Positions 16,923-26,319 of a DNA stretch of 64,000 nt are shown here, in pieces. Under the pieces are notes generated by a model, which saw only the letters and a program-made list of their open reading frames with translations, made no database searches and had not been told where the DNA came from. This stretch comes from Halopseudomonas bauzanensis. Lineage in GTDB: Bacteria; Pseudomonadota; Gammaproteobacteria; Pseudomonadales; Pseudomonadaceae. Where the stretch lies: the NCBI RefSeq assembly GCF_900114735.1, contig NZ_FOUA01000001.1:1190278-1254277 (forward strand). The letters run 5' to 3'. The position numbers and the translations under genes are program-made. How positions within the stretch are numbered: the stretch's first letter is position 1; every line of letters begins with the position of its first letter.

Positions 16923-18716
16923 TCAGTCCTTTGCTTTACCGGGCAACATACGGCTCAATACCTGCTTGGCCGACTGCTTGATGATGCCCTGTTGATCAGG
17001 GTCGCCCTGCAGCAATGTCTGGGCATAGGCCTTGGCCTGCTCCAGCTTGATGTGCGGCGGCAGCGGCGGCACATCCGGGTCGGTCTTGAATTCGATGACG
17101 ACCGGCCGGTCAGCCATCAACGCCTCTTCCCAGGCTGCGGCCACGGCGTCTTCGCGGTCAACATAAATACCTTTCAGGCCGATGGATTCGGCGAAGCGGT
17201 GATAGGGCACGTTGGGGATATTCTGCGACGCCTCGAACTTCGGATCGCCTTGCATGGCCCGCTGCTCCCAGGTCACCTGGTTGAGGTCCTCGTTGTTGAA
17301 CACCGCGCAGATCCACTGGCCGTTGCCCCATTCCCGCCAGTACTTGGCAACCGTGATCAGCTCGGCCATGTTGTTCATCTGCATCGCCCCGTCGCCGACC
17401 AGCGCCACCACCGGCCGGTCCGGATGGGCGAACTTGGCAGCAATGGCGTAGGGCACCGCCGCGCCCATGGACGCCAACCCGCCGGACAGCGAGCACAGCA
17501 TATCGCGGCGAATCTTCAGGTCCCGCGCATACCAGTTGGCGCAGGAGCCGGAATCGCAAGTGATTACTGCCCGGTCCGGCAGCCGTGGCGACAGCTCAAA
17601 CACTACCCGTTGCGGATTGATCGGGTCTGCGGCGACCATGGCGCGGGCTTCCAGGGTCTTTTCCCAATCCTCGCGCCAAGCCTCGACCTTGCGGCGCCAG
17701 CTACGGTCGGCCTTGTCGGTGAGCAGCGGCAACAACAGCCTTAACGTCTCGGCGGCATCGCCCTGCAGGCTGACCTCCATCGGATAGCGCAGGCTGAGCA
17801 TGTCGGCCTTGATATCGATCTGCACACCCCTGGCCTGCCCTTCCTGCGGCAGAAATTCGGAATAGGGAAAACCCGAGCCAATCATCAGCAGGGTGTCGCA
17901 CTCGGTCATCAACTTATAGCTCGGCTCGGTGCCCAGCAGGCCGATGGAGCCGGTTACCCAGGGCAGTTCATCCGGCAGCGCCGCCTTGCCAAGCAGGGCC
18001 TTGGCCACCCCGGCGCCGAGTTTTTCCGCTACCTGAATCACTTCGTCCGTGGCCCCCAGCGCACCGGCACCCACCAGAATAGCGACCTTGCGCCCGGCAT
18101 TCAGCGCCTCGGCCGCCAGTTCCAGATCCTCCCGATAGGGCACCACCTTGGGCCGGCTGTAGCCGATGCCCGAGTGCACCATGCCGTGGGCATGGCCCGG
18201 CTCGGTGTATGCCTCGTCCTGCAGATCGTTGGGCAGGATAATGGTTGCCACCCGGCGCTCACCGTAGGCCGTGCGGATGCCCCGGTCCACCAGATGCCGC
18301 ACCTGGGCCGGTGCGCTGGCCTGCTGCACGAAGGCACCGGACACATCCTTGAACATCGCCGTCAGATCCAGCTCCTGCTGATAGTGGCTGCCCAGACTGG
18401 TCCGCGCCTGCTGGCCGACGATCGCCAGTACCGGCATATGATCGAGGCGCGCATCGTACAGACCGGTGATCAGATGCGAGGCGCCCGGCCCCGAGGTGGC
18501 CAGGCAGACGCCCAGGCCGCCGCTGAACTTGGCATCGGCAGAGGCCATGAACGCCGCCATCTCTTCGTGGCGCGCCTGGATGAAGCGGATTTTACCATTG
18601 GCCCGATTCAGCGCCCCCATGACCCCGTTGATACCATCGCCCGGGTAACCGTAGATGCGCCGCACGCCCCAGTCGTACAGGCGCTCAACGAAATAGTCAC
18701 TGACTGTAGTACCCAT
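16923..18716 (-). CDS. Thiamine-diphosphate enzyme of the pyruvate oxidase/acetolactate synthase family
   Basis: A 597-residue three-domain ThDP enzyme: N-terminal PYR domain with the catalytic glutamate in QARHEEMAAFMA (about residue 51), central FAD/dehydrogenase-like domain, and C-terminal PP domain with the ThDP/Mg motif from GDG at 441 to NN at 474-475. Such proteins are usually annotated as thiamine-pyrophosphate-requiring enzymes; pyruvate:quinone oxidoreductase (PoxB-like) is the closest familiar activity, with ALS-like decarboxylation as the alternative. The start has an almost full anti-16S Shine-Dalgarno (GAGGAGGTGA ending 4 nt before the ATG), implying strong translation. It is divergent from the thioesterase gene. 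Confidence 0.82.
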   Translation of the reverse strand: MGTTVSDYFVERLYDWGVRRIYGYPGDGINGVMGALNRANGKIRFIQARHEEMAAFMASADAKFSGGLGVCLATSGPGASHLITGLYDARLDHMPVLAIVGQQARTSLGSHYQQELDLTAMFKDVSGAFVQQASAPAQVRHLVDRGIRTAYGERRVATIILPNDLQDEAYTEPGHAHGMVHSGIGYSRPKVVPYREDLELAAEALNAGRKVAILVGAGALGATDEVIQVAEKLGAGVAKALLGKAALPDELPWVTGSIGLLGTEPSYKLMTECDTLLMIGSGFPYSEFLPQEGQARGVQIDIKADMLSLRYPMEVSLQGDAAETLRLLLPLLTDKADRSWRRKVEAWREDWEKTLEARAMVAADPINPQRVVFELSPRLPDRAVITCDSGSCANWYARDLKIRRDMLCSLSGGLASMGAAVPYAIAAKFAHPDRPVVALVGDGAMQMNNMAELITVAKYWREWGNGQWICAVFNNEDLNQVTWEQRAMQGDPKFEASQNIPNVPYHRFAESIGLKGIYVDREDAVAAAWEEALMADRPVVIEFKTDPDVPPLPPHIKLEQAKAYAQTLLQGDPDQQGIIKQSAKQVLSRMLPGKAKD

Positions 18717-18921
18717 GGAATCACCTCCTCGGCTCGACCGTATCCGCCCCGGATCGCAGCCCGGGGCCAGGCGCTGCTGAGACTGTGACCGGACGCTGCG
18801 GGCCAGGGTTCAGGTGAATTTTTCCTGATCGACCTGCATTTATCGCAGTGATGAGATTGCTTCCGCCGCCTTAAAACCGGATGCTCGGGTTATACAGCCA
18901 TACGACGGATTCACCTGCGCC

Positions 18922-19776
18922 ATGACCGAACAAGACAAGACAACATCACCCCTGAGTTTCAGCTTCTCGCCCCGCTATACCGATCTGGATACCTGGCGGC
19001 ACGTGAACAACTCCCGTATCTATCAATTGCACCTCGAAGCCCGCGTGCTCGCCCACGTCAGCCGTTTCGGCCAGGACGCCTGGTTTTCCGATGACGTGCG
19101 CCTGCGGCCGCTGCGTACCATCACCGATTATCGCCAGGTCAGTTGGTACGGCCGCGATATCAATGCCTGGATCAGCGTGACCGACTGCGACGATGACAGT
19201 TTCCGCCTGCGCTGCGAGCTGTATCAAGATGGAGCACTGGTGGGAACTCAGGAATCGGTAATGGCCGCTTTCGAGAATGGCCATCGGATCGCCCTGCCCG
19301 AGAATATTCGTACCGTCATGGCGGCTGCCAGCAATGGTAGCGCCGGCCCGCTGGCACCAGCGGACTACCGCGACCACCTGCAACATGCGCACAACTTCGC
19401 CATTCGCCAGCAGCTTACGCCGCGCTATGCCGATGTGGACGCGGACAGCCAGCGCAGCGAGTCGGCGCTGGCGCTGTATATGGAACAGGCCCGCTCGACT
19501 GGCGTGCGGCAGCTGGACTTTGACGGCCTGGGCGTATTGGTAGCGTCGGTGGATGTCAGCTTCGAGCATTACCAGGCCGGCTGGACGCCGCTGGAACTGG
19601 CCGCCGGCATCAGCCGTATCGGCAACAGCTCGTTCCTGTTCACCAGCTGCGCCCTGCACAAGGATGCGGTGCAGGTCAGTGCGCGCAGCGTGATGGTGGT
19701 GATCGACCCCGCCACCAACCGGCCAGTGCCGATTTCACCGGCGCTGCGGGAGCAGTTGGAGGCGTGGTCGATTTGA
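18922..19776 (+). CDS. Double hot-dog acyl-CoA/acyl-ACP thioesterase
   Basis: A 284-residue protein with two tandem hot-dog domains (about 10-130 and 150-280). The first carries the 4HBT-like sequence YTDLDTWRHVNNSRI with the catalytic aspartate and HVNN; the second, YADVDADSQRSESALALYME, is a variant copy in which that motif is degenerate. Such proteins hydrolyse acyl thioesters; chain length cannot be told. It is a single-gene unit followed by two stem-loops in the convergent gap before benD. Confidence 0.72.
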   Translation: MTEQDKTTSPLSFSFSPRYTDLDTWRHVNNSRIYQLHLEARVLAHVSRFGQDAWFSDDVRLRPLRTITDYRQVSWYGRDINAWISVTDCDDDSFRLRCELYQDGALVGTQESVMAAFENGHRIALPENIRTVMAAASNGSAGPLAPADYRDHLQHAHNFAIRQQLTPRYADVDADSQRSESALALYMEQARSTGVRQLDFDGLGVLVASVDVSFEHYQAGWTPLELAAGISRIGNSSFLFTSCALHKDAVQVSARSVMVVIDPATNRPVPISPALREQLEAWSI

Positions 19777-19785
19777 GATAACAGG

Positions 19786-19843
19786 GAGCAGGCTTGTGGA
19801 TGCGGCCTGCTCGCCCCCTGGGATTGTCGAGCACCAGCTCGAC
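19786..19843. terminator. Two stem-loops between thioesterase and benD
   Basis: The first hairpin pairs GAGCAGGC (19786-19793) with GCCTGCTC (19805-19812). The second is a perfect 7-bp stem, GTCGAGC-acca-GCTCGAC (19826-19843). They lie in the 175-bp gap between convergent genes and probably serve both as terminators. Neither has a strong U-tract. Confidence 0.45.
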
Positions 19844-19951
19844 AGCTTTCCCATCAGACAACACCGATGCCATCGCCAGCAAGATAGGAGCTGATGCTCG
19901 AACCTCGCAGGCGTCTGGCGCCAGTACCCAGCTTGATCGGCCGACCGCTGG

Positions 19952-20731
19952 TCAGCCCTGATCCCCACCTGCCACCGGTAGAATGGTGCCTGTGATATAG
20001 CTGGCCGCATCCGATGCCAGAAACAGGATCGGCTCGGCCTGCTCGTCCAGCGTACCGTAGCGGTGCATGAAGCTGCTGTCGTTGGTCTGCGCGATCAGCG
20101 TCTGATACCAGCCCTGCTCCCGCTCGCCCTGCGCCTCGGTATTGCGCGGCGTCAGTCGCGGTGGCGCCTCGGTGCCGCCCGGGGCGGTGGCATTGACGCG
20201 GATGCCCTGCTCGGCATATTCGAACGCCAGGTTCACCGTCAGCCCGTTCACGCCGGCTTTCGCCGCACCATAGGGCACGCGCATCAGCCCGCGGGTGGCC
20301 ACCGATGACACGTTGACGATGGCACCTTGCTGCTGCGCCACCATATACGGCAGCACCGCACGACAGCACCACAAGGTTGGAAACAGCGAGCGCTGGATTT
20401 CCTTCTGGATCTGTTCGGGCTGGTAATGCTCGAAGGGCTGGGCCCAGATGGTGCCGCCGACGTTGTTGATCAATACATCGATCCGCCCATATTCCTGATG
20501 GGCCCGCGCCATGACACTCTCGGCTCCTTCCCAGGTTTCCAGGTCGGCCTGCAATGCCAGCGCCTCAATCCCCCGGTCACGCAGCTCGCCAGCCACGCCC
20601 TGAACATAATCGGCAATGTCCACCAGTACCAGCCGGGCGCCCTCGGCGCCGGCCAGTTCGGCAACCCGCTTGCCGATGCCCTGGGCGGCGCCGGTGATTA
20701 CCAGCACCTTGCCGGTGAAGCGGGCGCTCAT
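19952..20731 (-). CDS. benD: cis-1,6-dihydroxycyclohexa-2,4-diene-1-carboxylate dehydrogenase
   Basis: NAD-dependent short-chain dehydrogenase that converts the benzoate cis-diol to catechol and CO2. The Rossmann motif VITGAAQGIGKRVAE is at about 10-24, NNVGG follows, and the SDR catalytic YGAAKAG is preceded by the conserved serine (NVSSVATRG). The 259 residues fit BenD/XylL. ATG 20731 overlaps the benC stop by 4 bases (ATGA), so it is coupled. It is the last gene of catBCA-benABCD. Confidence 0.92.
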   Translation of the reverse strand: MSARFTGKVLVITGAAQGIGKRVAELAGAEGARLVLVDIADYVQGVAGELRDRGIEALALQADLETWEGAESVMARAHQEYGRIDVLINNVGGTIWAQPFEHYQPEQIQKEIQRSLFPTLWCCRAVLPYMVAQQQGAIVNVSSVATRGLMRVPYGAAKAGVNGLTVNLAFEYAEQGIRVNATAPGGTEAPPRLTPRNTEAQGEREQGWYQTLIAQTNDSSFMHRYGTLDEQAEPILFLASDAASYITGTILPVAGGDQG

Positions 20732-21750
20732 GCGACCTCCTGCGCCGCTACGCTGGGCGTGAAGCGTTCGTAATGGAAGGAGTTCGGCTCGATGTTCTGC
20801 TCGCGGAAGTAACCCAGCACCGCATCGACCATCGCCGGTGGCCCGCACAGGTAAACGTCGACATCACCGCCATTGAGGGGCGCACCGTCCATATGGTTGG
20901 TCACGTAACCCTTGTTTGGATGGTTGCTGTCCGGGCTGGAGACCACGGTAGTAAAGGTGAAGCCGTCAATGGCCTCGGCAAACGCCTGCAATGCCGGCAC
21001 ACACACCAGGTCCTCATCACTGGTCACGCCATAGATCAGATGGACCGGCTGGCTGCTGCCATTGGCCTTGAGCTGTTCGAGCATGGACAGGAACGGCGCC
21101 AGACCGGTACCACCAGCCAGCATCACCACCGGACGCTCCACCGCGCGCAGGTAGAAGATCCCCATGGGGCCGGCCAGCTTGACCTGATCACCGGTTTTCG
21201 CGCTGCCCACCAGCCAGGTGCTCATCAGGCCACCCGGTACGTTGCGGATCAGAAAGCTCAGTTCCCGGCTACCGGGGGCGGAGCTGAAGGAATAGGCGCG
21301 GGTTTCGCTGCCGCCGGGCACCTGGATATTCACGTACTGGCCGGGCAAAAAGACGATATCGGTATCAGCGGTGACCTTTAGCTCGATGCTGGTGGGTGAA
21401 ATCAGATTCACCTCGGACACCGTGCCAGTGGTTTCCATGATGCTGGTCTTGCACAGGGTGGAAGCCGCCGGGATATTCACCACGCAATCGCTGGAGGGCA
21501 CCATCTGGCAGGTCAGGATCAGCCCCTGCTCGGCTTCGTCCTCGGTCAGCGCTTCCTCGATATACTCCTCGCCCAGGTCATATACGCCCTGCTGGCAGCT
21601 GCCCTTGCAGGTGCCGCAGACACCATCGGAACAGTCCATCGGCAGGTTGATCTGGTTGCGGTAAGCCGCATCCAGCACGGTTTCACCCTCGTTGCAGCTG
21701 ATGAAACGGGTGACGCCATCTTCGAAATTGAGTGCGATGTTGTAGCTCAT
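20728..21750 (-). CDS. benC: Benzoate 1,2-dioxygenase electron-transfer component (reductase)
   Basis: A 340-residue NADH:acceptor reductase that feeds electrons to BenAB. The N-terminal plant-type [2Fe-2S] ferredoxin domain has CSDGVCGTCKGSC plus a fourth cysteine in LTCQM; the FAD-binding domain carries RAYSFSSAPGS, and the NAD-binding domain MLAGGTGLAPFLSM. ATG 21750 (MSYNIALNFEDG) is the usual BenC N-terminus. It follows benB with a 32-base gap and overlaps benD by 4 bases. Confidence 0.94.
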   Translation of the reverse strand: MSYNIALNFEDGVTRFISCNEGETVLDAAYRNQINLPMDCSDGVCGTCKGSCQQGVYDLGEEYIEEALTEDEAEQGLILTCQMVPSSDCVVNIPAASTLCKTSIMETTGTVSEVNLISPTSIELKVTADTDIVFLPGQYVNIQVPGGSETRAYSFSSAPGSRELSFLIRNVPGGLMSTWLVGSAKTGDQVKLAGPMGIFYLRAVERPVVMLAGGTGLAPFLSMLEQLKANGSSQPVHLIYGVTSDEDLVCVPALQAFAEAIDGFTFTTVVSSPDSNHPNKGYVTNHMDGAPLNGGDVDVYLCGPPAMVDAVLGYFREQNIEPNSFHYERFTPSVAAQEVA

Positions 21751-21782
21751 GTCGGTTACTCCTGATCGGCGCGTCCGATCAA

Positions 21783-22274
21783 TCACAGGTGATAGATATC
21801 AATCACCTGATTGATGTAATCGTTGTTCAGAATGACCTTCTTCTCGGTGATCACCGGTTGCTCGCCGGTGACATCCAGGGTGCAGAAGGCGGTACCGAAG
21901 AACATCTGGGTGGTGTGGTAGCGATGGCTGTTGGTCTGCCAGTTGAAGCGCAGCTTCACCTGGCCGTCAGTCTGCTCCAGAATTTCCAGATTGGTCCGCA
22001 AGTGCGTGACGCGGGGCTCCGGCATGGAGGTGGCACCCGAGCGCTCGGTCTTGATCCGATAGACACGATCTTCCAGACCCTTGCGGCTGGGGTAATAGAT
22101 CAGCGACAGCTCCGTCTGCGGGTTCTCGGTGAGCGCGGCCTCATCATCCCAGCAGGGCATCCAGTACACCGCTTCCTCGTGGTAGCAAGTCAGCCACTCA
22201 TCCCACTGGCGATCATCCAGCAGGCGCGCTTCGCGGTTGATGAAGGCCTGGATCTGTTCGAAAGTCATGCTCAT
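21783..22274 (-). CDS. benB: Benzoate 1,2-dioxygenase small (beta) subunit
   Basis: A 163-residue ring-hydroxylating dioxygenase beta subunit with the cone-like SnoaL-type fold. It has no cofactor and supports the alpha-subunit hexamer. Recognisable stretches are FINREARLLDDRQWDEWL and TSMPEPRVTHLRTNLEI. Start ATG 22274 overlaps the benA stop by 4 bases (ATGA), giving coupled 1:1 synthesis. A second in-frame ATG two codons later is possible. Confidence 0.93.
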   Translation of the reverse strand: MSMTFEQIQAFINREARLLDDRQWDEWLTCYHEEAVYWMPCWDDEAALTENPQTELSLIYYPSRKGLEDRVYRIKTERSGATSMPEPRVTHLRTNLEILEQTDGQVKLRFNWQTNSHRYHTTQMFFGTAFCTLDVTGEQPVITEKKVILNNDYINQVIDIYHL

Positions 22275-23647
22275 GCCGAAGTCTCCTGTGCGGTAAGGGC
22301 AACGAAACGGGCGCGTTCGGTCTCGACGGCACGCAACATTTCCTCGACCCAATGCTGGTGATGCGTCACGTACAAGCCTTCATCCTCGGGATTGGCGCCG
22401 CTGAGCGTGGGCTGGAGATCGATGCGCTGGGCACCTTTGTCCGCGCCTTCGATCCAGTGCGCCGCGCCGCGGCTCATGTCGTTCCACTTCAGGCCTTCGG
22501 CGTTGTAACCCTGCTGGCAGGCACGGAACTCTTCCAGATCATCCGGTGTACCCATACCGCTGACGTTGAAGAAGTCCTCGTACTGGCGGATACGCTTGGC
22601 ACGCTCGTCCGCCGGCTCGTTCTTCGGTGCCCAGCAATAGATGGTGATCTCGGTCTTGTTCAGCGAAATCGGGCGCAGCACGCGAATCTGGGTGGAGAAC
22701 TGGTCCATCAGGTACAGGTTCGGGTAGATGCACAGGTTCTTGGTGGTGTTGACGATGGCATCGGCACGCGCCTCGCCCACCTTCCCCTGCAGACGCTCCA
22801 GATGCTTGTACACCGGGCGCACCTGGGGATTGGTCAGGCGGGTCCAGAGCATCATGTGGCCGTTCTCGAAGGAATAGAAACCGCCTTCACTGGACCAGCT
22901 CTTGGCGTCCACCGCCTCGGTGCCGCCCTTCTCATAGTCACGCTGGCCCATGGTCGACAGGTAGTTCCAGTGCACGGTGCCAACGTGATAACCATCGGCG
23001 CCGTTCTCGGCAGTCAGCTTCCAGTTGCCTTCGTAGGTGTAGGTCGAGGTGCCACGCAGCACTTCCAGACCGTCTTCGGCCTGATCGACGATGTTGTCGA
23101 TAACCTTGGTGGTCTCGCCCAGATACTCGGCCAGCGGCAGCACGTCCGAACTCAGACTGCCGAACAGAAAGCCCCGGTAGTTCTCGAAGCGCGGCAGGCG
23201 CTTGAGGTCATGGGAGCCGTCGGTATTGAAGCTCTCCGGGTAGCCGCCTTTTTTCTGGTCGCGGGCCTTGAGCAACTTGCCGTCATTCTTGAAAGTCCAG
23301 CCATGGAAGGGGCAGGTGAACGAGGCCTTGTTACCGCGCTTCTTGCGGCACAGGGTGGCGCCGCGATGCGAGCAGGTATTGAGCAGCGCCTGCAGCTCGC
23401 CTTCCTTGGTGCGGGTGATGACCACCGGCTGACGACCCAGGGTCAGGGTAAAATAGTCACCGGGGTTTTCCACTTGGCTCTCGTGGCCGAGGAATACCCA
23501 GTTGCCTTCGAAGATGTATTTCATCTCCAGGTCGAACAGCTGTTGATCAGTGAAGATGCTGCGATCGCAACGGTAATTGCCGTTGGCTGGATCGACTTCC
23601 ACCGCGCCGCGAATTTTTTTCTCGAGTTGGTCGAGTTGACGAGTCAT
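22271..23647 (-). CDS. benA: Benzoate 1,2-dioxygenase large (alpha) subunit
   Basis: A 458-residue Rieske non-haem iron oxygenase that dihydroxylates benzoate to the cis-diol carboxylate. Rieske ligands are C92/H94 and C112/H115 (CSHRGATLC and TCPFHGW). The catalytic iron site includes H221 and H226 in DGYHVGTVHWNY. Length and motifs match BenA/XylX. It follows catA after a 108-bp gap containing a strong hairpin, and starts benABCD within the same transcriptional direction as catBCA. Confidence 0.95.
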   Translation of the reverse strand: MTRQLDQLEKKIRGAVEVDPANGNYRCDRSIFTDQQLFDLEMKYIFEGNWVFLGHESQVENPGDYFTLTLGRQPVVITRTKEGELQALLNTCSHRGATLCRKKRGNKASFTCPFHGWTFKNDGKLLKARDQKKGGYPESFNTDGSHDLKRLPRFENYRGFLFGSLSSDVLPLAEYLGETTKVIDNIVDQAEDGLEVLRGTSTYTYEGNWKLTAENGADGYHVGTVHWNYLSTMGQRDYEKGGTEAVDAKSWSSEGGFYSFENGHMMLWTRLTNPQVRPVYKHLERLQGKVGEARADAIVNTTKNLCIYPNLYLMDQFSTQIRVLRPISLNKTEITIYCWAPKNEPADERAKRIRQYEDFFNVSGMGTPDDLEEFRACQQGYNAEGLKWNDMSRGAAHWIEGADKGAQRIDLQPTLSGANPEDEGLYVTHHQHWVEEMLRAVETERARFVALTAQETSA

Positions 23648-23702
23648 GTGCGTAACTCCTTCATGCTTTTATTGGTCGCCAGCACCGGGGTATAGGCCCC
23701 CG

Positions 23703-23726
23703 GACCAGCCCGTTACCGGGCTGGTC
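23703..23726 (-). promoter_or_regulatory. Perfect stem-loop between catA and benA
   Basis: A 10-bp perfect stem (GACCAGCCCG / CGGGCTGGTC) with a TTAC loop. There is no U-tract on the minus strand, so it is more likely an attenuator or mRNA-stabilising/processing stem between the cat and ben parts of the message than a simple terminator. Confidence 0.5.
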
Positions 23727-23755
23727 GATGTCCTGCTTGCTGGCGCTGGGGTGGT

Positions 23756-24700
23756 TCAGGCTACCGCGGCGTTTTCCAGGGCGCGCTTGCGCTCATGGCG
23801 GGCTTGCAGCTCGGCCTTGTCGGTGGAGACCAGTTGGAAATTGAACTCCACTTCGGTGATCGGCCCGCTGACACCATGCTTTTCGCCGTCGGCGGAATGT
23901 TCGACTGCGCGAGCCTCGACCACCAGCTCGTCGCGGGTCGCGAAGGCGAAGTCGTCATAGGTAAATTCATCGCCGGCCAGGTTGATCTGGGTGGTCAGGT
24001 GCTTGTGACCGGGCGCCGAGATGAAGAAGTGGATATGCGCCGGGCGCTGGCCATGGCGGCCCAGCTGGTTCAGCAACGCCTGGGTGGAACCCTCGGGCGG
24101 GCAGCCATAGCCGGACGGAATGATCGAGCGAGCGGCATAGCGGCCATGCTCGTCGGTCTTGATCCGGCGACGCAGGTTGAAGTCACTCTGCGACTTGTCG
24201 AAGTAGGAATAATTGCCCTTGGAGTCAGCATGCCAGATGTCGACGATGGCGTTGGCCAGGGGCTTGCCATCCTCATCGGTAACCAGACCTTTGATCAGCA
24301 TGGGTTCAGCTGTCTCATCGGTACCATCATCCATCCGGGCGAAGCCGTCCGCCAGCGGCGCGCCGGCCACATACAGTGGACCTTCGATGGTGCGCGGCGT
24401 GCCGCCGGCCAGGCCGGCTGCTTCGTCCTGAGCATCCATGCGGATATCCAGGTACTTGTCCATGCCCAGGCCCGGCGCCAACAGCGAAGCTTCGCCATTC
24501 TTGCCCAGCTCACCGACGTAGTAGACCGCACTCCAGAACTCTTCCGGAGTGACATCAAAATCTTCAATCAGTTGGAAGACGTCGCTCATGAAGCGATGCA
24601 CGATCTTCTTCACTCGCTCATTACCGGCCTCGACGTGGAAACCAGCAACCTTGTTCAGCAGTTCTTGTACTTCGGCAGTGTGGGTGGTTTGGATTGTCAT
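23756..24700 (-). CDS. catA: Catechol 1,2-dioxygenase
   Basis: Intradiol ring-cleavage enzyme (314 residues) converting catechol to cis,cis-muconate with Fe(III). The iron ligands are Y164 (KGNYSYFD), Y198 (SGYGCPPEG), H222 and H224 (RPAHIHFF). The N-terminal helical linker domain for dimerisation is present. ATG 24700 is preferred to the in-frame ATG five codons upstream because AGGA stands 8-9 nt before it. It is third gene of catBCA and upstream of benA. Confidence 0.95.
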   Translation of the reverse strand: MTIQTTHTAEVQELLNKVAGFHVEAGNERVKKIVHRFMSDVFQLIEDFDVTPEEFWSAVYYVGELGKNGEASLLAPGLGMDKYLDIRMDAQDEAAGLAGGTPRTIEGPLYVAGAPLADGFARMDDGTDETAEPMLIKGLVTDEDGKPLANAIVDIWHADSKGNYSYFDKSQSDFNLRRRIKTDEHGRYAARSIIPSGYGCPPEGSTQALLNQLGRHGQRPAHIHFFISAPGHKHLTTQINLAGDEFTYDDFAFATRDELVVEARAVEHSADGEKHGVSGPITEVEFNFQLVSTDKAELQARHERKRALENAAVA

Positions 24701-24807
24701 GGTTATTGTCCTCATATTTATTCTTATTGCCTGATCACAGCTTGGGCGTTGGCAATGTTGTTCAATGGCGCCTGCTTGCCTGACGGCGCCTGTTTCACAG
24801 CGTCCTG

Positions 24808-25098
24808 TCAGCGATCATCCTCGTGGATCGACGACAGGTGGCGGCACAGGGGCGCCACGCTGATGTCCATATAGGGGAACAACGGCAGGCCACTGATCAG
24901 ATCCTGAAGTTCAGCGTTGTCCTGCACATCGAAAATACTGACGTTGGCGTAACTACCGGCCACGCGCCACAAATGGCGCCACTTGCCCTGGCGCTGCAGA
25001 TCCTGGGCGTAGGTCTTTTCCCGCGCCTTGATTTCATTGGCCACTTCCGCCGGCATGTCGTGGGGAATGTTGACCTTCATCTCGACCTTGAACAGCAT
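24808..25098 (-). CDS. catC: Muconolactone delta-isomerase
   Basis: A 96-residue isomerase that turns muconolactone into 3-oxoadipate enol-lactone. The N-terminus MLFKVEMKVNIPHDMP and the central GKWRHLWRVAGSYANVSIF are the family signature, and the length is exactly that of CatC, a decamer-forming ferredoxin-like protein. It sits 14 bases after catB and about 107 bases before catA. Confidence 0.95.
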   Translation of the reverse strand: MLFKVEMKVNIPHDMPAEVANEIKAREKTYAQDLQRQGKWRHLWRVAGSYANVSIFDVQDNAELQDLISGLPLFPYMDISVAPLCRHLSSIHEDDR

Positions 25099-25112
25099 GT
25101 TCTTCTCCTCGG

Positions 25113-26231
25113 TTATTTGCGGCGGTATTCGGCCAGCTTGTCTTCGTCGATCTCGACGCCCAGTCCCGGACCGCGGGGCAGATCCACGCCGTTGTCATGG
25201 AAATTCAACGGCTGAACCACAATGTCATCCTTCATCAACAGCGGGCCGAACATCTCGCTGCCCCAGTGCAGGGTGTCCAGCGTCGACCAGGCATGCAGCG
25301 AGGCTGCTGTACCGATGGTGCCTTCGAGCAGGGTGCCGCCGTACAGGCCGATACCGGCTGCCTTGGCCACTGCGGCCTGCTCCAGCACCCGCAGCGGGCC
25401 ACCGGCCTTGGCGATCTTCATCGCCACCGCACCGCTGAAACCTTCCGCGGCCAGCTTGTACATGTCAGTGGCGTCGGCCACGGCTTCGTCGGCCAGAATC
25501 GGGATGTGGAATTTGGCGGACAGGCGGGCCAGGGCAGCGAAATCCTTCATCGGCGTCGGCTGCTCGACCAGATCGATACCGGCTGCCTGCAGCTCGGCCA
25601 TGCCCCTAGCGGCGGTAGCTTCGTCCCAGGCCTGGTTCACATCCACCCGGACACTGGCTTCATCGCCGACGGCAGCCTTGATCGCTGCCACATGGCGTAC
25701 GTCATCCATTACCGGGCGCGAACCAATCTTCAACTTGAAGTCGCAGTGGCGCTTGGCGGCCATCAGGGTTCCGGCTTCATCGATGTCCCGGGCGGTATCG
25801 CCACTGGCCAGAGTCCAGAGCACCGGAATGTGCTGATGAATCGCGCCACCCAACAGCTCGGATACGGGCCGGTTCAGACGCTTGCCGAGCAGGTCCAGCA
25901 GGGCGGTCTCGATCGCCGACTTGGCCAGATTGTTGCCGCGGCTGGAGCGATCCAGCATTACCCGTAGGGTATTGATGTTATCCGCTGGCTGATTGATCAG
26001 CTGTGGCTTGAAATAGGTGTCGATGGTAAGTTTGACGCTCTCGGGGCTTTCCGGGCCGTAGGCCAGACCGCCGATAGTGGTTGCCTCGCCCAACCCTTCG
26101 AGGCCGTCCGAGTCCTTGATGCGCACGATTACCATGGTCTGTACACCCATGGTGGTCATTGAAAGCTTGTGCGGCCGGATGGTCGGAATGTCGACCAGAA
26201 CGGCTTCAAGGGACTGAATGGTGGCGGGCAT
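25113..26231 (-). CDS. catB: Muconate cycloisomerase
   Basis: Enolase-superfamily enzyme (372 residues) lactonising cis,cis-muconate. The catalytic K166-x-K168 pair (FKLKIG) and metal ligands D197 (VDVNQAW), E223 (VEQPTP) and D248 (ILADEA) are all present. It is first gene of catBCA(-benABCD), divergent from catR with a 105-bp intergenic region. Muconate, its substrate, is the expected coinducer of the operon. Confidence 0.95.
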   Translation of the reverse strand: MPATIQSLEAVLVDIPTIRPHKLSMTTMGVQTMVIVRIKDSDGLEGLGEATTIGGLAYGPESPESVKLTIDTYFKPQLINQPADNINTLRVMLDRSSRGNNLAKSAIETALLDLLGKRLNRPVSELLGGAIHQHIPVLWTLASGDTARDIDEAGTLMAAKRHCDFKLKIGSRPVMDDVRHVAAIKAAVGDEASVRVDVNQAWDEATAARGMAELQAAGIDLVEQPTPMKDFAALARLSAKFHIPILADEAVADATDMYKLAAEGFSGAVAMKIAKAGGPLRVLEQAAVAKAAGIGLYGGTLLEGTIGTAASLHAWSTLDTLHWGSEMFGPLLMKDDIVVQPLNFHDNGVDLPRGPGLGVEIDEDKLAEYRRK

Positions 26232-26319
26232 GTGTACTCCGAATGCGAGACAAAAGGACTGTGAGTCGAACAGTACGAAGTTTCAGCTATGCCAACCAAT
26301 ATTGAATAAGTAGGCAGCA

